DNA from: Beijerinckiaceae bacterium
Lineage (GTDB): Bacteria; Pseudomonadota; Alphaproteobacteria; Rhizobiales; Beijerinckiaceae
Length of the DNA: 64,000 nucleotides
Assembly (NCBI GenBank): GCA_027533425.1
Contig: JAPZUD010000001.1
Location: 186,001 to 250,000, forward strand
Reading direction: 5' to 3'
In this document: piece after piece, positions 37,153 to 46,218 of the stretch
How positions within the stretch are numbered: the stretch's first letter is position 1
How the letters are laid out: the number at the start of each line of letters is the position of its first letter
The notes under the pieces: model-generated
Seen by the model: the letters and a program-made list of their open reading frames with translations, nothing else
The model's database searches: none
What the model was told of the DNA's origin: nothing
Program-made: the position numbers and the translations under genes

Positions 37153-37923
37153 ATGTCGATCATCATTGCCGGCCAGGGTGCCATGCCCGACGCCACCACA
37201 TTCGCTGCTGCAAACAGCACGGTGTTCTCCTCCGCAACAGAGCCGCAACTGTATGGACTCCAGCAGCCGGGGCGGGTTCATGACGAAAAGAACGCCATCC
37301 GGAACGTCGCTGCGACGCTGATCCGTTCCGGCATGACGCAGGCGGAAGTCGTGGCGAAGCTTCGCGAGACCTATTCAGGGATGCATGAGCAAACGGCGAT
37401 CGGACACTACGATGCCGGCTACCAGCGGCTCGAAAAGCAGCTTGGCGGCCGGGCTTCGGATAACTCGCCGCCAATCCGTGTTGAGCTCGCTTTTGCCGGC
37501 CCGCAGGATGCCAAGGCCTTTGCGCTCGAGAAACTGGCCGAACTGAACAAGGGCATCGCCACGTATAACCAGAGCATTCACGGCTGGACGGAAGACAAGG
37601 CGAAGGAGATCCGCGCGGAAATATGGACGCAGGTCTACACGGACTTCAAGGCCAACCGGACGGAAGCCACCGAAGACGAGGCAATTGCCTTTGCCGACAG
37701 CAACCTCAAGGGCTATCTCCTGCGCGAGGGCAAGTTCGACGCCGGCGCCATCCGCTCTGTCCTTGGCTCGCTGGGGCACGCCTTCGGACTTTCGCCATGG
37801 TCACTGATCCGCGAGAACGAGGATGGCACGCTCAGCCTGAACCCGACGAATCTGACCTTCGGCGGCCAGACTATTCTTCAGATCGGAAGCCCGATTGGCC
37901 AGAACATCGATCAGGCGGCTTGA
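37153..37923 (+). CDS. hypothetical protein, divergent to RTX gene
   Basis: A 256-residue protein I do not recognise. It has no signal peptide or membrane segment. The first 50 residues are rich in Ala, Ser and Thr. Residues about 55-110 look helical (NVAATLIRSGMTQAEVVAKLRETYSG), followed by an acidic helical part and a C-terminus with GGQTILQIGSPIGQ. The product is acidic overall. GAGGAG lies nine bases before ATG 37153; the frame extends to 37054 without a better start. Its divergent position suggests co-regulation with the RTX protein, and it could be an accessory or a co-secreted partner, but no function can be assigned. Confidence 0.75.
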   Translation: MSIIIAGQGAMPDATTFAAANSTVFSSATEPQLYGLQQPGRVHDEKNAIRNVAATLIRSGMTQAEVVAKLRETYSGMHEQTAIGHYDAGYQRLEKQLGGRASDNSPPIRVELAFAGPQDAKAFALEKLAELNKGIATYNQSIHGWTEDKAKEIRAEIWTQVYTDFKANRTEATEDEAIAFADSNLKGYLLREGKFDAGAIRSVLGSLGHAFGLSPWSLIRENEDGTLSLNPTNLTFGGQTILQIGSPIGQNIDQAA

Positions 37924-37983
37924 GGGCTGCAACCGCACGCTCGTCAGCCTGACGTGGCATGTGGCCTGCTGGAATTCGAATGA

Positions 37984-38280
37984 TCAGGGCGTGAGCGTCG
38001 GCGGGATCACTCGGTCCCGGTTGGGCAGGCCAAATCTCGGAAGACCGCCGGCCGGGTGGCCCGGGAGCCATTCTTCGCGCGGCAGGATCGGAAGGGCGCT
38101 GTCCGAAAGCCGCCCCAGCGAGCGGAGATAGGCCGTGGTTCCAGCAGCCCCGACAAGCGCGGGATTGGCGCATCCACCATTCCAGGCACGTCCGCCCGGA
38201 CAGGCTTCCTGCGCGACGGCGGGTGGAGCGCTGGCTGAAAATGCCAGGAGCGCGGCAATGCAGGCAATGCGTCTCGACAT
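37984..38280 (-). CDS. small secreted protein, function unknown
   Basis: A 98-residue protein with a signal peptide of about 24 residues (MSRRIACIAALLAFSASAPPAVAQ). The mature part of about 74 residues is proline-rich with two cysteines (EACPGGRAWNGGCANP) that could form one disulfide. It starts 13 bases after the stop of the beta-barrel gene on the same strand, so it is probably its operon partner. No family recognised. Confidence 0.7.
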   Translation of the reverse strand: MSRRIACIAALLAFSASAPPAVAQEACPGGRAWNGGCANPALVGAAGTTAYLRSLGRLSDSALPILPREEWLPGHPAGGLPRFGLPNRDRVIPPTLTP

Positions 38281-38293
38281 CGGCGCTTTCCCT

Positions 38294-39574
38294 TCAGAAT
38301 TTCATGCCTGCCCCGAGGGCGACCTGCCAGCCATGGATGAGCAGGCGTGGCGCTGAGGAGTTCGGCACGGTGCCGGGTCCGGCATTGGCCACCGGCTGAG
38401 CATCATACCGCATCCAGATCCGTTCCGCGCGCAAGGTGACATCAAGGGCTGACGAAATCTGCCGCTTTGCCGCCAGGGAAAGGCCGATCCGGTCATGCCC
38501 GGCGATGAAGCGCTGGTCACCAGGGGGCCATCCATTGTCGAAGCGGCGCCGGTAGCTGAAGCCGCCGCCGAAGGTCCAGTCTTCGTAGCCGAACCATTGG
38601 TCGAGGCTGACCGAGAAGACATCGGCATTCGAGTTTGATGTCTCGCGGATCAGCGCGCCCGGCGGGATCGGGACAGTCTCGTTCCGATTGGTCATCTGGT
38701 AAGAGAGTGAGATATTCGCGAGGGCATTCTCGGCCCAGCGCCAGCCGCCGGTGGCGGAAACCCCCAGCGAGTGCCCGATCCGCGTGACCACCTGGCCGTT
38801 GACCTTGTTGGAATCCTCGATCGTGTAGCTTCCGCCGAGCGACCAGGAGAAAGCGCCGTGCTGTCCGTTGAGGTTCGCGGCGAGCGACAGGCTCTCGCCG
38901 GGGTTGAATCGCTGGACAACCGGCGCGACCTGGATGCCGATGGCGCTCGACGCATCGCGTCGGTAGCTGTCCGCCCAGGTCACGGTGGCAGCCAGCGAGC
39001 CGGCGATCGATTCGGTGATCGGAAAGCCTGCGCCCCCGGTCACCGCGACATTCAGGCCCTCGCCGTAACTTCCCACGCCAACGAGATCGCGCTCCATCCG
39101 GGCATAACGCTGCGCGCGGCTGAGCACGGCGTCGCCCGTCGGCACATTGACGGAGATCCCGATAAAGGGCTGCCAGCCCTGAAGGTTCTGCAGGGTCATG
39201 CGGGCGCCGAGCACCGAGTCTGATGGGGCGGCAAAGGTACTGGTGGCGATGCCGGGCAGGCTCTGCCGGGCCGAGTAATAGCCGAACCGGCCGGTCAGCT
39301 CGATCAGGTAATGGCCGGGGCGCTCGTAGGTCGCCCGCCCGCCGGCGCTCGTATACCAGAGATGTCCGCGTGCGCGGCTGCCCGGGGTGAGGGCGAGGGT
39401 CGTCGGAAAGCCGCGACCGCCGCTCCAGCTTGTCAGCCTGGTTTCGAAATCAACGAACTGGCTGAAAATGCCGGTCTTGCCGGATTGTGCTTGCGCCGAC
39501 GACGCGGAGATGAGCCCGGTCAGGAACAGGGTGGCCGCAACAAACGCCCCGGAACGCTGATGGCCAGACAGCAT
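38294..39574 (-). CDS. outer-membrane beta-barrel protein
   Basis: A 426-residue protein with a signal peptide ending near ISASSAQAQ. The mature part consists of alternating amphipathic strands with aromatic girdles (for example HYLIELTGRFGYYSARQ, EDWTFGGGFSYRRRFDNGW) and ends in phenylalanine (LGAGMKF), the usual signal for outer-membrane insertion. It resembles MetA-pathway/transporter-type barrels in outline, but no family signature is certain. GGGAGG precedes ATG 39574. It is divergent from the disordered secreted protein and upstream of the small secreted gene. Confidence 0.8.
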   Translation of the reverse strand: MLSGHQRSGAFVAATLFLTGLISASSAQAQSGKTGIFSQFVDFETRLTSWSGGRGFPTTLALTPGSRARGHLWYTSAGGRATYERPGHYLIELTGRFGYYSARQSLPGIATSTFAAPSDSVLGARMTLQNLQGWQPFIGISVNVPTGDAVLSRAQRYARMERDLVGVGSYGEGLNVAVTGGAGFPITESIAGSLAATVTWADSYRRDASSAIGIQVAPVVQRFNPGESLSLAANLNGQHGAFSWSLGGSYTIEDSNKVNGQVVTRIGHSLGVSATGGWRWAENALANISLSYQMTNRNETVPIPPGALIRETSNSNADVFSVSLDQWFGYEDWTFGGGFSYRRRFDNGWPPGDQRFIAGHDRIGLSLAAKRQISSALDVTLRAERIWMRYDAQPVANAGPGTVPNSSAPRLLIHGWQVALGAGMKF

Positions 39575-39741
39575 CCACGCCTCCCGCTCAAGTTTCGTGC
39601 TCCGGAAAGTACCGGGGGGGAGGCGGGTGGACAACGCGAATTCTTGCCAAGCCGTGGCAATTCGGGTTCCGGCTTTCAAAATTTTATCATTGTGGTAATC
39701 TTGCATCGAATTTGGGGGCCCTGAAGCGAAAGGTGCCGATC

Positions 39742-40968
39742 ATGACCCTTTTCACACGCAGTTTCTTTGTCGGTTTGTCAGGGGTCACGCTTCTGGTCCT
39801 TGCCCTTTCCGCGCCGGGGTTCGCCCAGTCGCCGCGTGTCATCCAGAATCAACCCGGCACGATGATGGAGCGCAGGGTTACCCCGGGTGAGCGCATCGGC
39901 ACCACCAACACCCTGCCGCAGGGGGTTCGCGCCCCCGGGCGCCGTGCGGGAGATGCGCCTGCTGCCGCGCCCAATACGAGCTCCAATATCGGCCGCGATA
40001 CCGCAATTCCCTCGCTCGGGGGCAGCCTCAAGATTGGCGGGCAGACGACGGGTGGTTCCGGAAAGCCGGCCTCGGCGCCGGACAAGAAACGCCCGGGCGG
40101 CGTCGCCAATGCCGGCAGTGGCAAGACGAACCCCATCACTCCCGACGAGTTCGGCCGGCAGCGGCAACTCGATACGCTGGTCAATGGTCGTTCACGGCGG
40201 ATCAGCGAGCAGGCTAATGCCCGCAACCAGAACGCCCCGGGTAACAAATCCGGGCAGGCCCTCATCGATGGTTGGCAGAGCCGCAAGAATGGCCTGAACC
40301 CGCGGACGCGGCCGTCGCGGCAGAGCCAGCAATCCAGCGAAGGCGAGTCCAAGGCGAAACCCAAGCCGGGCCTCCAGAAGGACGGGACCTTCGTCCATGC
40401 TTCGGCCGATCAATTGAAGAACATGTCTAACCTGCAGCGCAGCCAGTACAACACCGCGCGAGAAAATTACCGGCCGCGTCCGGAAGAGCCGCGCGAGAGG
40501 GAAATGACGGTTGGCAGGATCCTGAACTCCATTGTTACCCGGCAAGTCCCGCAGCCAAATTGCGACCATGGTTGCTGGCGCAGCAATAATCGCGACACGG
40601 TGGGCATGCCCGGGCGCGGCCGCCCGACGCCTGACCAGGATGACACCACCAACCCGACGCGCCCGGCTTCGCTGGTCAATACTGGCACTGCGCCCTTTGA
40701 TCCGTTCGCGGAAAAGGAAAAGCGGAACCGGAAGATCACGCTGCCGAACGACAAGGATCAGCGGCTTGAAGATCTCCGGGAGCTGGGTATGCGGCCCCTC
40801 GCGGCGAGTTTCCGGGTCAGCCCCTCCGTCGTGAACCCGGTCCGGGATGATGGCACGGCATCCACCACACCCTCCCGCAGCCCCGCTGCCGCGCCTGTCG
40901 GGTCCAATCGCCCCGGGAGCGGCGGTGGCAGCCCGGGCGGTTGCACCCCGGACAACCCGACCTGCTGA
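39742..40968 (+). CDS. secreted, intrinsically disordered protein
   Basis: A 408-residue protein with a clean signal peptide (cleavage near SAPGFAQ). The rest is low complexity, rich in Pro, Gly, Ser, Thr, Asn, Arg and Lys, with few hydrophobics. Only a short central segment (ADQLKNMSNLQRSQYNTARENYRP) and LEDLRELGMRPL look able to form helices. Cysteines are limited to CDHGC in the middle and a CTPDNPTC tail, which could crosslink. Codon use matches its neighbours, so it is a real gene. Function unknown; a surface, matrix or cell-wall-linking role is conceivable. AAAGGTG precedes ATG 39742. Confidence 0.7.
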   Translation: MTLFTRSFFVGLSGVTLLVLALSAPGFAQSPRVIQNQPGTMMERRVTPGERIGTTNTLPQGVRAPGRRAGDAPAAAPNTSSNIGRDTAIPSLGGSLKIGGQTTGGSGKPASAPDKKRPGGVANAGSGKTNPITPDEFGRQRQLDTLVNGRSRRISEQANARNQNAPGNKSGQALIDGWQSRKNGLNPRTRPSRQSQQSSEGESKAKPKPGLQKDGTFVHASADQLKNMSNLQRSQYNTARENYRPRPEEPREREMTVGRILNSIVTRQVPQPNCDHGCWRSNNRDTVGMPGRGRPTPDQDDTTNPTRPASLVNTGTAPFDPFAEKEKRNRKITLPNDKDQRLEDLRELGMRPLAASFRVSPSVVNPVRDDGTASTTPSRSPAAAPVGSNRPGSGGGSPGGCTPDNPTC

Positions 40969-41159
40969 GCAAGGCCAATACCGATACCGGGCTTGCCGGT
41001 CCGCCTGAGGTCTTCGCACCGCATGCAACGTGGTCGCCCATGCCTGTACGCTGGCGGGGCTGACCCTCCCGCAGCCCATCGCCCGGGAGCTGCTGCCAGA
41101 ATGTCCCGACCGATCCGTGATCGGAGTTGGATCCGATGCCTGTGCAGCGGGAGCCGCCG

Positions 41160-41543
41160 TCAGTTGATGCGGCCGGTCGAGGTCTTGCCGTCAGCACCGG
41201 TCAGCTGGACAGCGCCCTTGACGCGGGCAGGCAGGGATTCCGCTGCCGCGCCGATCAGCTTGCTCCCGTCCGGGGCCGGCTCCAGCGTCACCCGGACAGA
41301 CTTGCCCGAGACCGCGAGAATGGCGAGGGCCTTGAAGCCGTTGGCCGGCAGCGGCTTGTCCTGAGCATCGCTGACGAAGATCTCGACCGCCTTGTCACGC
41401 GTGATCAGCTCGACATGATAACTCCCGGCATCGACCAGTGCACCCCCGCGCGGTCCTGTCCGCTGCTCGTGGGCCTCGGCGAGGGGGAGGCTTGAAAGGA
41501 AAGAGAGGCAGGCGACAGCAAGGCCGGCAAGCAGGGAGCGCAT
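41160..41543 (-). CDS. small periplasmic protein of heavy-metal RND operon
   Basis: A 127-residue protein with a signal peptide of about 24 residues ending PLAEAHEQ. The mature part is a predicted beta-rich domain (HVELITRDKAVEIFVSDAQDKPL, then GKSVRVTLEPAPDGSKLIGAA). It is the last gene of the operon, 12 bases after the RND pump. Proteins of similar size at this place may act as periplasmic metal chaperones. Metal-binding residues are sparse: a histidine at the mature N-terminus and one in YHVEL. Confidence 0.78.
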   Translation of the reverse strand: MRSLLAGLAVACLSFLSSLPLAEAHEQRTGPRGGALVDAGSYHVELITRDKAVEIFVSDAQDKPLPANGFKALAILAVSGKSVRVTLEPAPDGSKLIGAAAESLPARVKGAVQLTGADGKTSTGRIN

Positions 41544-41555
41544 GATCGTGTTCCT

Positions 41556-44500
41556 TCAATAGGCTTCGCGCATCGATGCGCGGGAGGCGGCGGGGTCTGA
41601 GGCGAGGTCTTGCCGGTGCAGGGCCTGGAGTCGGGCCAGCGGCCCTGCGCCATAGCGGAGGAACAGGACCGGCGTCAGCAGCATGTCGAGCAGGGTGGCC
41701 GTGACCAGCCCGCCGAAAATCGTGATCGCGACAGGATGGAGGATCTCCTTCCCGGGGGCATGGGCATCGATCATCAGCGGAACGAGCGCGATTCCGGCCG
41801 AGAGCGCTGTCATCAGCACCGGTGTCAGCCGTTCGAGGCTGCCGCGCAGCACGAGGTCGCGCCCGAAGGGCATGCCCTCGTGCAGCGACAGATTGATGTA
41901 ATGGCTGATCTTGAGGATGCCGTTCCGTGCGGCGATGCCAGTGAGGGTAATGAACCCGATCATCGAGGCAATGGACAGAGGTTGCCCGGCCAGCCAGAGC
42001 GCGGCAACCGAGCCGATCAGGGCCAGCGGGACAGAACCCATGATGATCAGCGCAAGCCGGACCGAGCGGTAACGCGAATACAGGAGCGCGAAGATCATCG
42101 CCAGCGACACCAGCGAGAGCAGACCGATTGTGCGGCTGGCCTCTTCCTGCGCCTGGAACGTGCCCTCGAGCATCGTGAACGTGCCGGTCGGCAACGCATG
42201 CTCGCGCACGACCTTCCGGATTTCGGCGATGATCGCTGCCATATCCGTCCGGCCATCGCTGTTCGCGAGAACCACGATGCGGCGCTTGCCGTTCTCGCGG
42301 AGGATCTGGTTGGGGCCATCAGTCTCGCGGACATCGGCCAAAGCCGAAAGCGGCACCCATCCGCGCGGTGTTTCGATCAGCAGGGAAGCCAGCGAGCCGG
42401 TTGTCCGGGCCCGGTCATCAAGACGAAGCACCAGGTCGAAGCGACGGGTGCCGTCCACAAGGCGGGACATGACGCGGCCGTTCGAGAGTCGTTCGAGTTG
42501 CTCCGTCACCGTGGCGGGCGTGATGCCGTAGAGTGCAGCCCGCGCATAATCAACGGTGATGTCCAGATGCGGGATTCTCACCTGCTTTTCGACCTGAAGG
42601 TCGACGATACCGGGAATGCCGGCCATCCTGGCCCGCAGTTCCTCCGCCACGCGGCGCAACTGATCGAGATCCTCGCCAAAGATCTTGAGCGCGATCTGCG
42701 CCCGTACGCCCGAGAGCATATGGTCCAGCCGGTGCGAGATCGGCTGCCCGACATTGGTCACCAGCGGCAGCACAGCCAGCCTCTCGCGGATATCAGCGAT
42801 GATCACATCCTTGCTGCGGGCGGATGGCTTCAGGTCAACCTCGATCTCGGAGGAATGCACCCCCTCGGCATGTTCGTCGAGTTCGGCCCGGCCGGTGCGG
42901 CGGCCGACCTGTCGAACTTCCGGGACATCGAGGATCAGCCGCTCGGCAATCAGGCCGATCCGCTGGCTTTCGGCCAGCGAGATGCCCGGGTTGAACAGGG
43001 TGTTGATGGTCAACGTCCCCTCGTTGAACGGCGGCAGGAAGGCCCGCGGCAGCTGGAGCGCCAGCCAGGCCGCGCCTCCGACCATCAGCAGCACGACCAG
43101 CATCAGCAGGCGGGGCACCCGGAAGGCGAGGGCCAGCAGGGCCGCATTGGCCCTCTTGAGACTGCGCACCAGTGCGCTGTCGCCATGATCGAAGCGCTTC
43201 AGCCCCGGCAGCAGGTAATAGGCCATGACCGGGGTGAGCGTGATCGAAACAACGAGGCTCATCAGGATCGAGATGATGTAGGCCTTGCCGAGCGGCGCGA
43301 AGAGCCGGCCCTCGATCCCGGTCAGGGCAAAGAGCGGCACGAAGACCAGCACGATGATCGCCGTGGCATAGACAATGCCGGAACGAACTTCCTGGCTGGC
43401 CGATACCACCACGTCGAAGACGCTCCGCGTATTGCCAGCCTCTCGGTTCTCCCGCAGGCGGCGGAAGATGTTCTCGACATCGACCACCGCGTCATCGACA
43501 AGCTCGCCGATGGCGATGGCCAGCCCGCCGAGCGTCATGGTATTGATCGACAGCCCCATGAGATGGAAGACAATCGCTGTCGCCAGGATCGAGACGGGGA
43601 TTGCCGTCAGAGAGATCAGGGTGGTGCGGGTGTTGAGCAGGAAAAGGAACAGGACAACGGCCACCACGGCGACCGCTTCGAGCAAGACCTTTTTCAGGTT
43701 CTGGATCGACGTCTCGATGAAATTAGCCTGCCGGAACAGGATGTTGTCAGTCTTCACACCAGGAGGCAGCGTCTGGGCGAGATCCCGGAGCGCCGATTCC
43801 AGCTCGGCCGTCAGGCGCAACGTGTCGACATCCGGCTGCTTCTCGATAGACAGCACGACGGCCGGCTTGCCCATGAAGCCGGCATCCCCGCGCTTGAGCC
43901 GGGCCCCGTAGCCCACTTCGGCGACCTGGTCGAGGCGGATCGGCGCATCGCGGCTGACGCCGACGACGAGCGCGGCCAGATCCTCCAGCCGTAACGTCCG
44001 CCCGACATTGCGGATCAAGAATTCGCGAGAGTACTGATCGGCAAAGCCGCCGCCGGTATTCGTGCCGAAAGCGGCGAGGGCGCGTTCGATCTGCTCGAGC
44101 GTCACACCCAGCGACCGCATCGCGGCCGGGTTGGGCGCGACGCGGTATTGGCGGACTTCTCCGCCCATCGGGATGACCTGCGCAACCCCGGCAATGGTCA
44201 GAAGCCGCGGCCGGACGATGAATTCCGCGATCTCGCGCATCTCCATCGCCGTGACATCGTCTGGCCCGGTCAATGCGACCATCAGCACCTGGCCCATGAT
44301 CGAGGAGATCGGCCCCATCTGCGGGGTGACATTCGGCGGAAGCCGCTCACGGACAAGGGCCAGCCGTTCGGCGATCTGCTGCCGATTGCGGTAGATGTCC
44401 GTGCCCCAGTCAAACTCGACATAGACGATCGAAAGCCCGACGCCGGATACCGAGCGGACGCGTGTCACGCCCGGCACGCCATTCATCTGTGTCTCGATCG

Positions 44501-44702
44501 GGAAGCTGACGAGTTGCTCGACCTCGGGCGGTGCCAGGCCCTCCGCCTCGGTCATGATGGTCACTGTCGGCTTGTTGAGGTCCGGCAGCACATCGACCGG
44601 CAGGCGCGACATGACGAAGGCGCCATACAGCATCAGCACGCCGGCAAAAGCGAGAACAAGCAGGCGGTTCCGCAGTGATTGGGTAACGAGGAACGAGAAC
44701 AT
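41556..44702 (-). CDS. heavy-metal efflux RND pump, CzcA/CusA family
   Basis: A 1048-residue inner-membrane pump of the HME-RND family. The N-terminus FSFLVTQSLRNRLLVLAFAGVLMLYGAF and VDVLPDLNKPTVTIMTEAEGLAPPEVEQLVSFPIE are diagnostic. TM4 reads AIAIGELVDDAVVDVENIFRRL, with acidic residues for proton transfer; this differs from the CzcA (DFGxIVDGAV) and CusA (AIGAMVDAA) forms, so the metal cannot be assigned by signature. It starts four bases after the adaptor gene ends. No outer-membrane factor gene is present. Confidence 0.94.
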   Translation of the reverse strand: MFSFLVTQSLRNRLLVLAFAGVLMLYGAFVMSRLPVDVLPDLNKPTVTIMTEAEGLAPPEVEQLVSFPIETQMNGVPGVTRVRSVSGVGLSIVYVEFDWGTDIYRNRQQIAERLALVRERLPPNVTPQMGPISSIMGQVLMVALTGPDDVTAMEMREIAEFIVRPRLLTIAGVAQVIPMGGEVRQYRVAPNPAAMRSLGVTLEQIERALAAFGTNTGGGFADQYSREFLIRNVGRTLRLEDLAALVVGVSRDAPIRLDQVAEVGYGARLKRGDAGFMGKPAVVLSIEKQPDVDTLRLTAELESALRDLAQTLPPGVKTDNILFRQANFIETSIQNLKKVLLEAVAVVAVVLFLFLLNTRTTLISLTAIPVSILATAIVFHLMGLSINTMTLGGLAIAIGELVDDAVVDVENIFRRLRENREAGNTRSVFDVVVSASQEVRSGIVYATAIIVLVFVPLFALTGIEGRLFAPLGKAYIISILMSLVVSITLTPVMAYYLLPGLKRFDHGDSALVRSLKRANAALLALAFRVPRLLMLVVLLMVGGAAWLALQLPRAFLPPFNEGTLTINTLFNPGISLAESQRIGLIAERLILDVPEVRQVGRRTGRAELDEHAEGVHSSEIEVDLKPSARSKDVIIADIRERLAVLPLVTNVGQPISHRLDHMLSGVRAQIALKIFGEDLDQLRRVAEELRARMAGIPGIVDLQVEKQVRIPHLDITVDYARAALYGITPATVTEQLERLSNGRVMSRLVDGTRRFDLVLRLDDRARTTGSLASLLIETPRGWVPLSALADVRETDGPNQILRENGKRRIVVLANSDGRTDMAAIIAEIRKVVREHALPTGTFTMLEGTFQAQEEASRTIGLLSLVSLAMIFALLYSRYRSVRLALIIMGSVPLALIGSVAALWLAGQPLSIASMIGFITLTGIAARNGILKISHYINLSLHEGMPFGRDLVLRGSLERLTPVLMTALSAGIALVPLMIDAHAPGKEILHPVAITIFGGLVTATLLDMLLTPVLFLRYGAGPLARLQALHRQDLASDPAASRASMREAY

Positions 44703-44706
44703 CGGC

Positions 44707-46134
44707 TCAACGAACCTGATGCAGCAGTTCGGCGCCGGTCGTCACAATGCGCTTGCCCGGCTCAAGCCCGGACAGGACGATCAACCGCTCGGCATCCAGC
44801 GGTTCGACGCGCACCTCGCGCGGTACAAAACGCTCGGGATTGGACTGTTCATAGACGAGCATCGTGCCATTGGCGGCGCGGATGACGCTGGCTCGCGGCA
44901 CGGCAATCCCGTCCTGATGCCGGCCGGTTGCCATGGTGACCGTCACCAGCTGGCCGAGCCGCAGTCCGGCTTCCCGAACGGGGATCGAGAAATGGAGCGG
45001 AACGGCCTGGTTCCGGTCGGAAAGTCCAGCTCCCTCGAAGGCAAGGTTGAGGGCCCGCCCGTCCGGCAGCACGGCGCTGCCCCGGTCGCCGACCGTGACA
45101 CCGGCATAGCTCAATGCCTCGACCCACAAGCGGTCAGGATCGACGATCTGGAACAGGATTGCGTTCGGATCGGCCATCTGCCCGGCTACCACATTGGCCG
45201 CAGCCAGCACGCCATCCACCGGCGCAAGCAATGGCTCCGGCTCGCGCTGGATGCGCTCGACCGCCTGCCGGCGGGCCTGCAAGCCGGCCAGTTCGAGTTC
45301 GGCATCCTCGACCTGCGCCCGCGTCACGGTGCCGGCCGTGACCTGGCGGTAGCGCTCAAGGCGGCGCGAGACCAAGGCCACCTGCTGTTCCAGTTCGCGG
45401 ATCTGCTGCGCCTGGCTGACGAGGTCGGCCGTCGAGATCGCCGGCTGCACGATGGCGAGGATATCGCCGGCACGTACGCGCGTTCCCAGTCTCCGGAACC
45501 CGCCGGGTGGCGCGGAAACCCGGCCTGCCACGGAGGCCTGGACCACGCCGCTGGCATTGGGATCGGGCACGATCCGGCCGGGAAGGGTAGTGACATGCGG
45601 GTGGGGAGCCCTTTCGACCTTCAGGTTTGCCAGCCCGAGGATCCGCTGGGTCGCCTTTGGCACGAAAACCGCTCCATCCGGCATGCGCTGGGCGAGATCG
45701 GAGGCGCCAGGCTTCGCCTTGCCCGGTTCGTCGGGCGGGATGACGAGCGCGGCGGTCAGGACATCGATCTCGCCGCCCGAGGTTACGGTCGCGATGAGTT
45801 CATGGCTGCCTGGGCTCACGGCGAAAGGCGCATCGATCTGGAAGCTGCCGCCGGCAACCGGTCTCGCTTTCTGAGGTCCGGCCGGGGTCTCGATCTCGAT
45901 CTCGGCATCAGTGACCGGATGATTGCCGATAAAGCGATCGAGATGCAGCGTCAGCTTGCCGTCGCGGAAAACGCCCACCAGTTCAAAGGCATCGGAGGAA
46001 GACTCAAAGCGGGGAGCAATGCTGGCGGAAACCGGCGGCGGCGGCGCGCCATGGTCATGCCCTTCATGGGCGGAAGCGGCCAGACCCACCACAAGCCAGA
46101 GCGGCAGGCTCAACCCGAATGCACCGACCTTCAC
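44707..46134 (-). CDS. heavy-metal RND periplasmic adaptor, CzcB-like
   Basis: A 475-residue adaptor. The signal peptide ends near LAASA and the mature protein begins HEGHDHG, a short histidine-rich metal-binding tail. An extra N-terminal beta domain (about residues 30-125) precedes the usual lipoyl, helical hairpin and barrel domains (VVQASVAGRVSAPPGGFRRLGTRVRAGD, LLAPVDGVLAAANVVAGQ). GTG 46134 was chosen because it opens the signal peptide and GAGG lies just before it; the frame extends to 46203. It follows the kinase gene by 84 bases on the same strand. Confidence 0.9.
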   Translation of the reverse strand: MKVGAFGLSLPLWLVVGLAASAHEGHDHGAPPPPVSASIAPRFESSSDAFELVGVFRDGKLTLHLDRFIGNHPVTDAEIEIETPAGPQKARPVAGGSFQIDAPFAVSPGSHELIATVTSGGEIDVLTAALVIPPDEPGKAKPGASDLAQRMPDGAVFVPKATQRILGLANLKVERAPHPHVTTLPGRIVPDPNASGVVQASVAGRVSAPPGGFRRLGTRVRAGDILAIVQPAISTADLVSQAQQIRELEQQVALVSRRLERYRQVTAGTVTRAQVEDAELELAGLQARRQAVERIQREPEPLLAPVDGVLAAANVVAGQMADPNAILFQIVDPDRLWVEALSYAGVTVGDRGSAVLPDGRALNLAFEGAGLSDRNQAVPLHFSIPVREAGLRLGQLVTVTMATGRHQDGIAVPRASVIRAANGTMLVYEQSNPERFVPREVRVEPLDAERLIVLSGLEPGKRIVTTGAELLHQVR

Positions 46135-46218
46135 ACAGCACCTCGTTTCCGGAATCCCTGGACCGCCTCTATGCGCGAAGCGTGGTTCAGCGCGATTGCG
46201 CAATTGTTGCAGAATGTT

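Noticed and set aside
41610-43994. A 794-codon open frame on the plus strand opposite the heavy-metal pump
   Set aside because: Antisense shadow of the CzcA-type gene; the composition is low-complexity RHQD-rich and no motif is seen.
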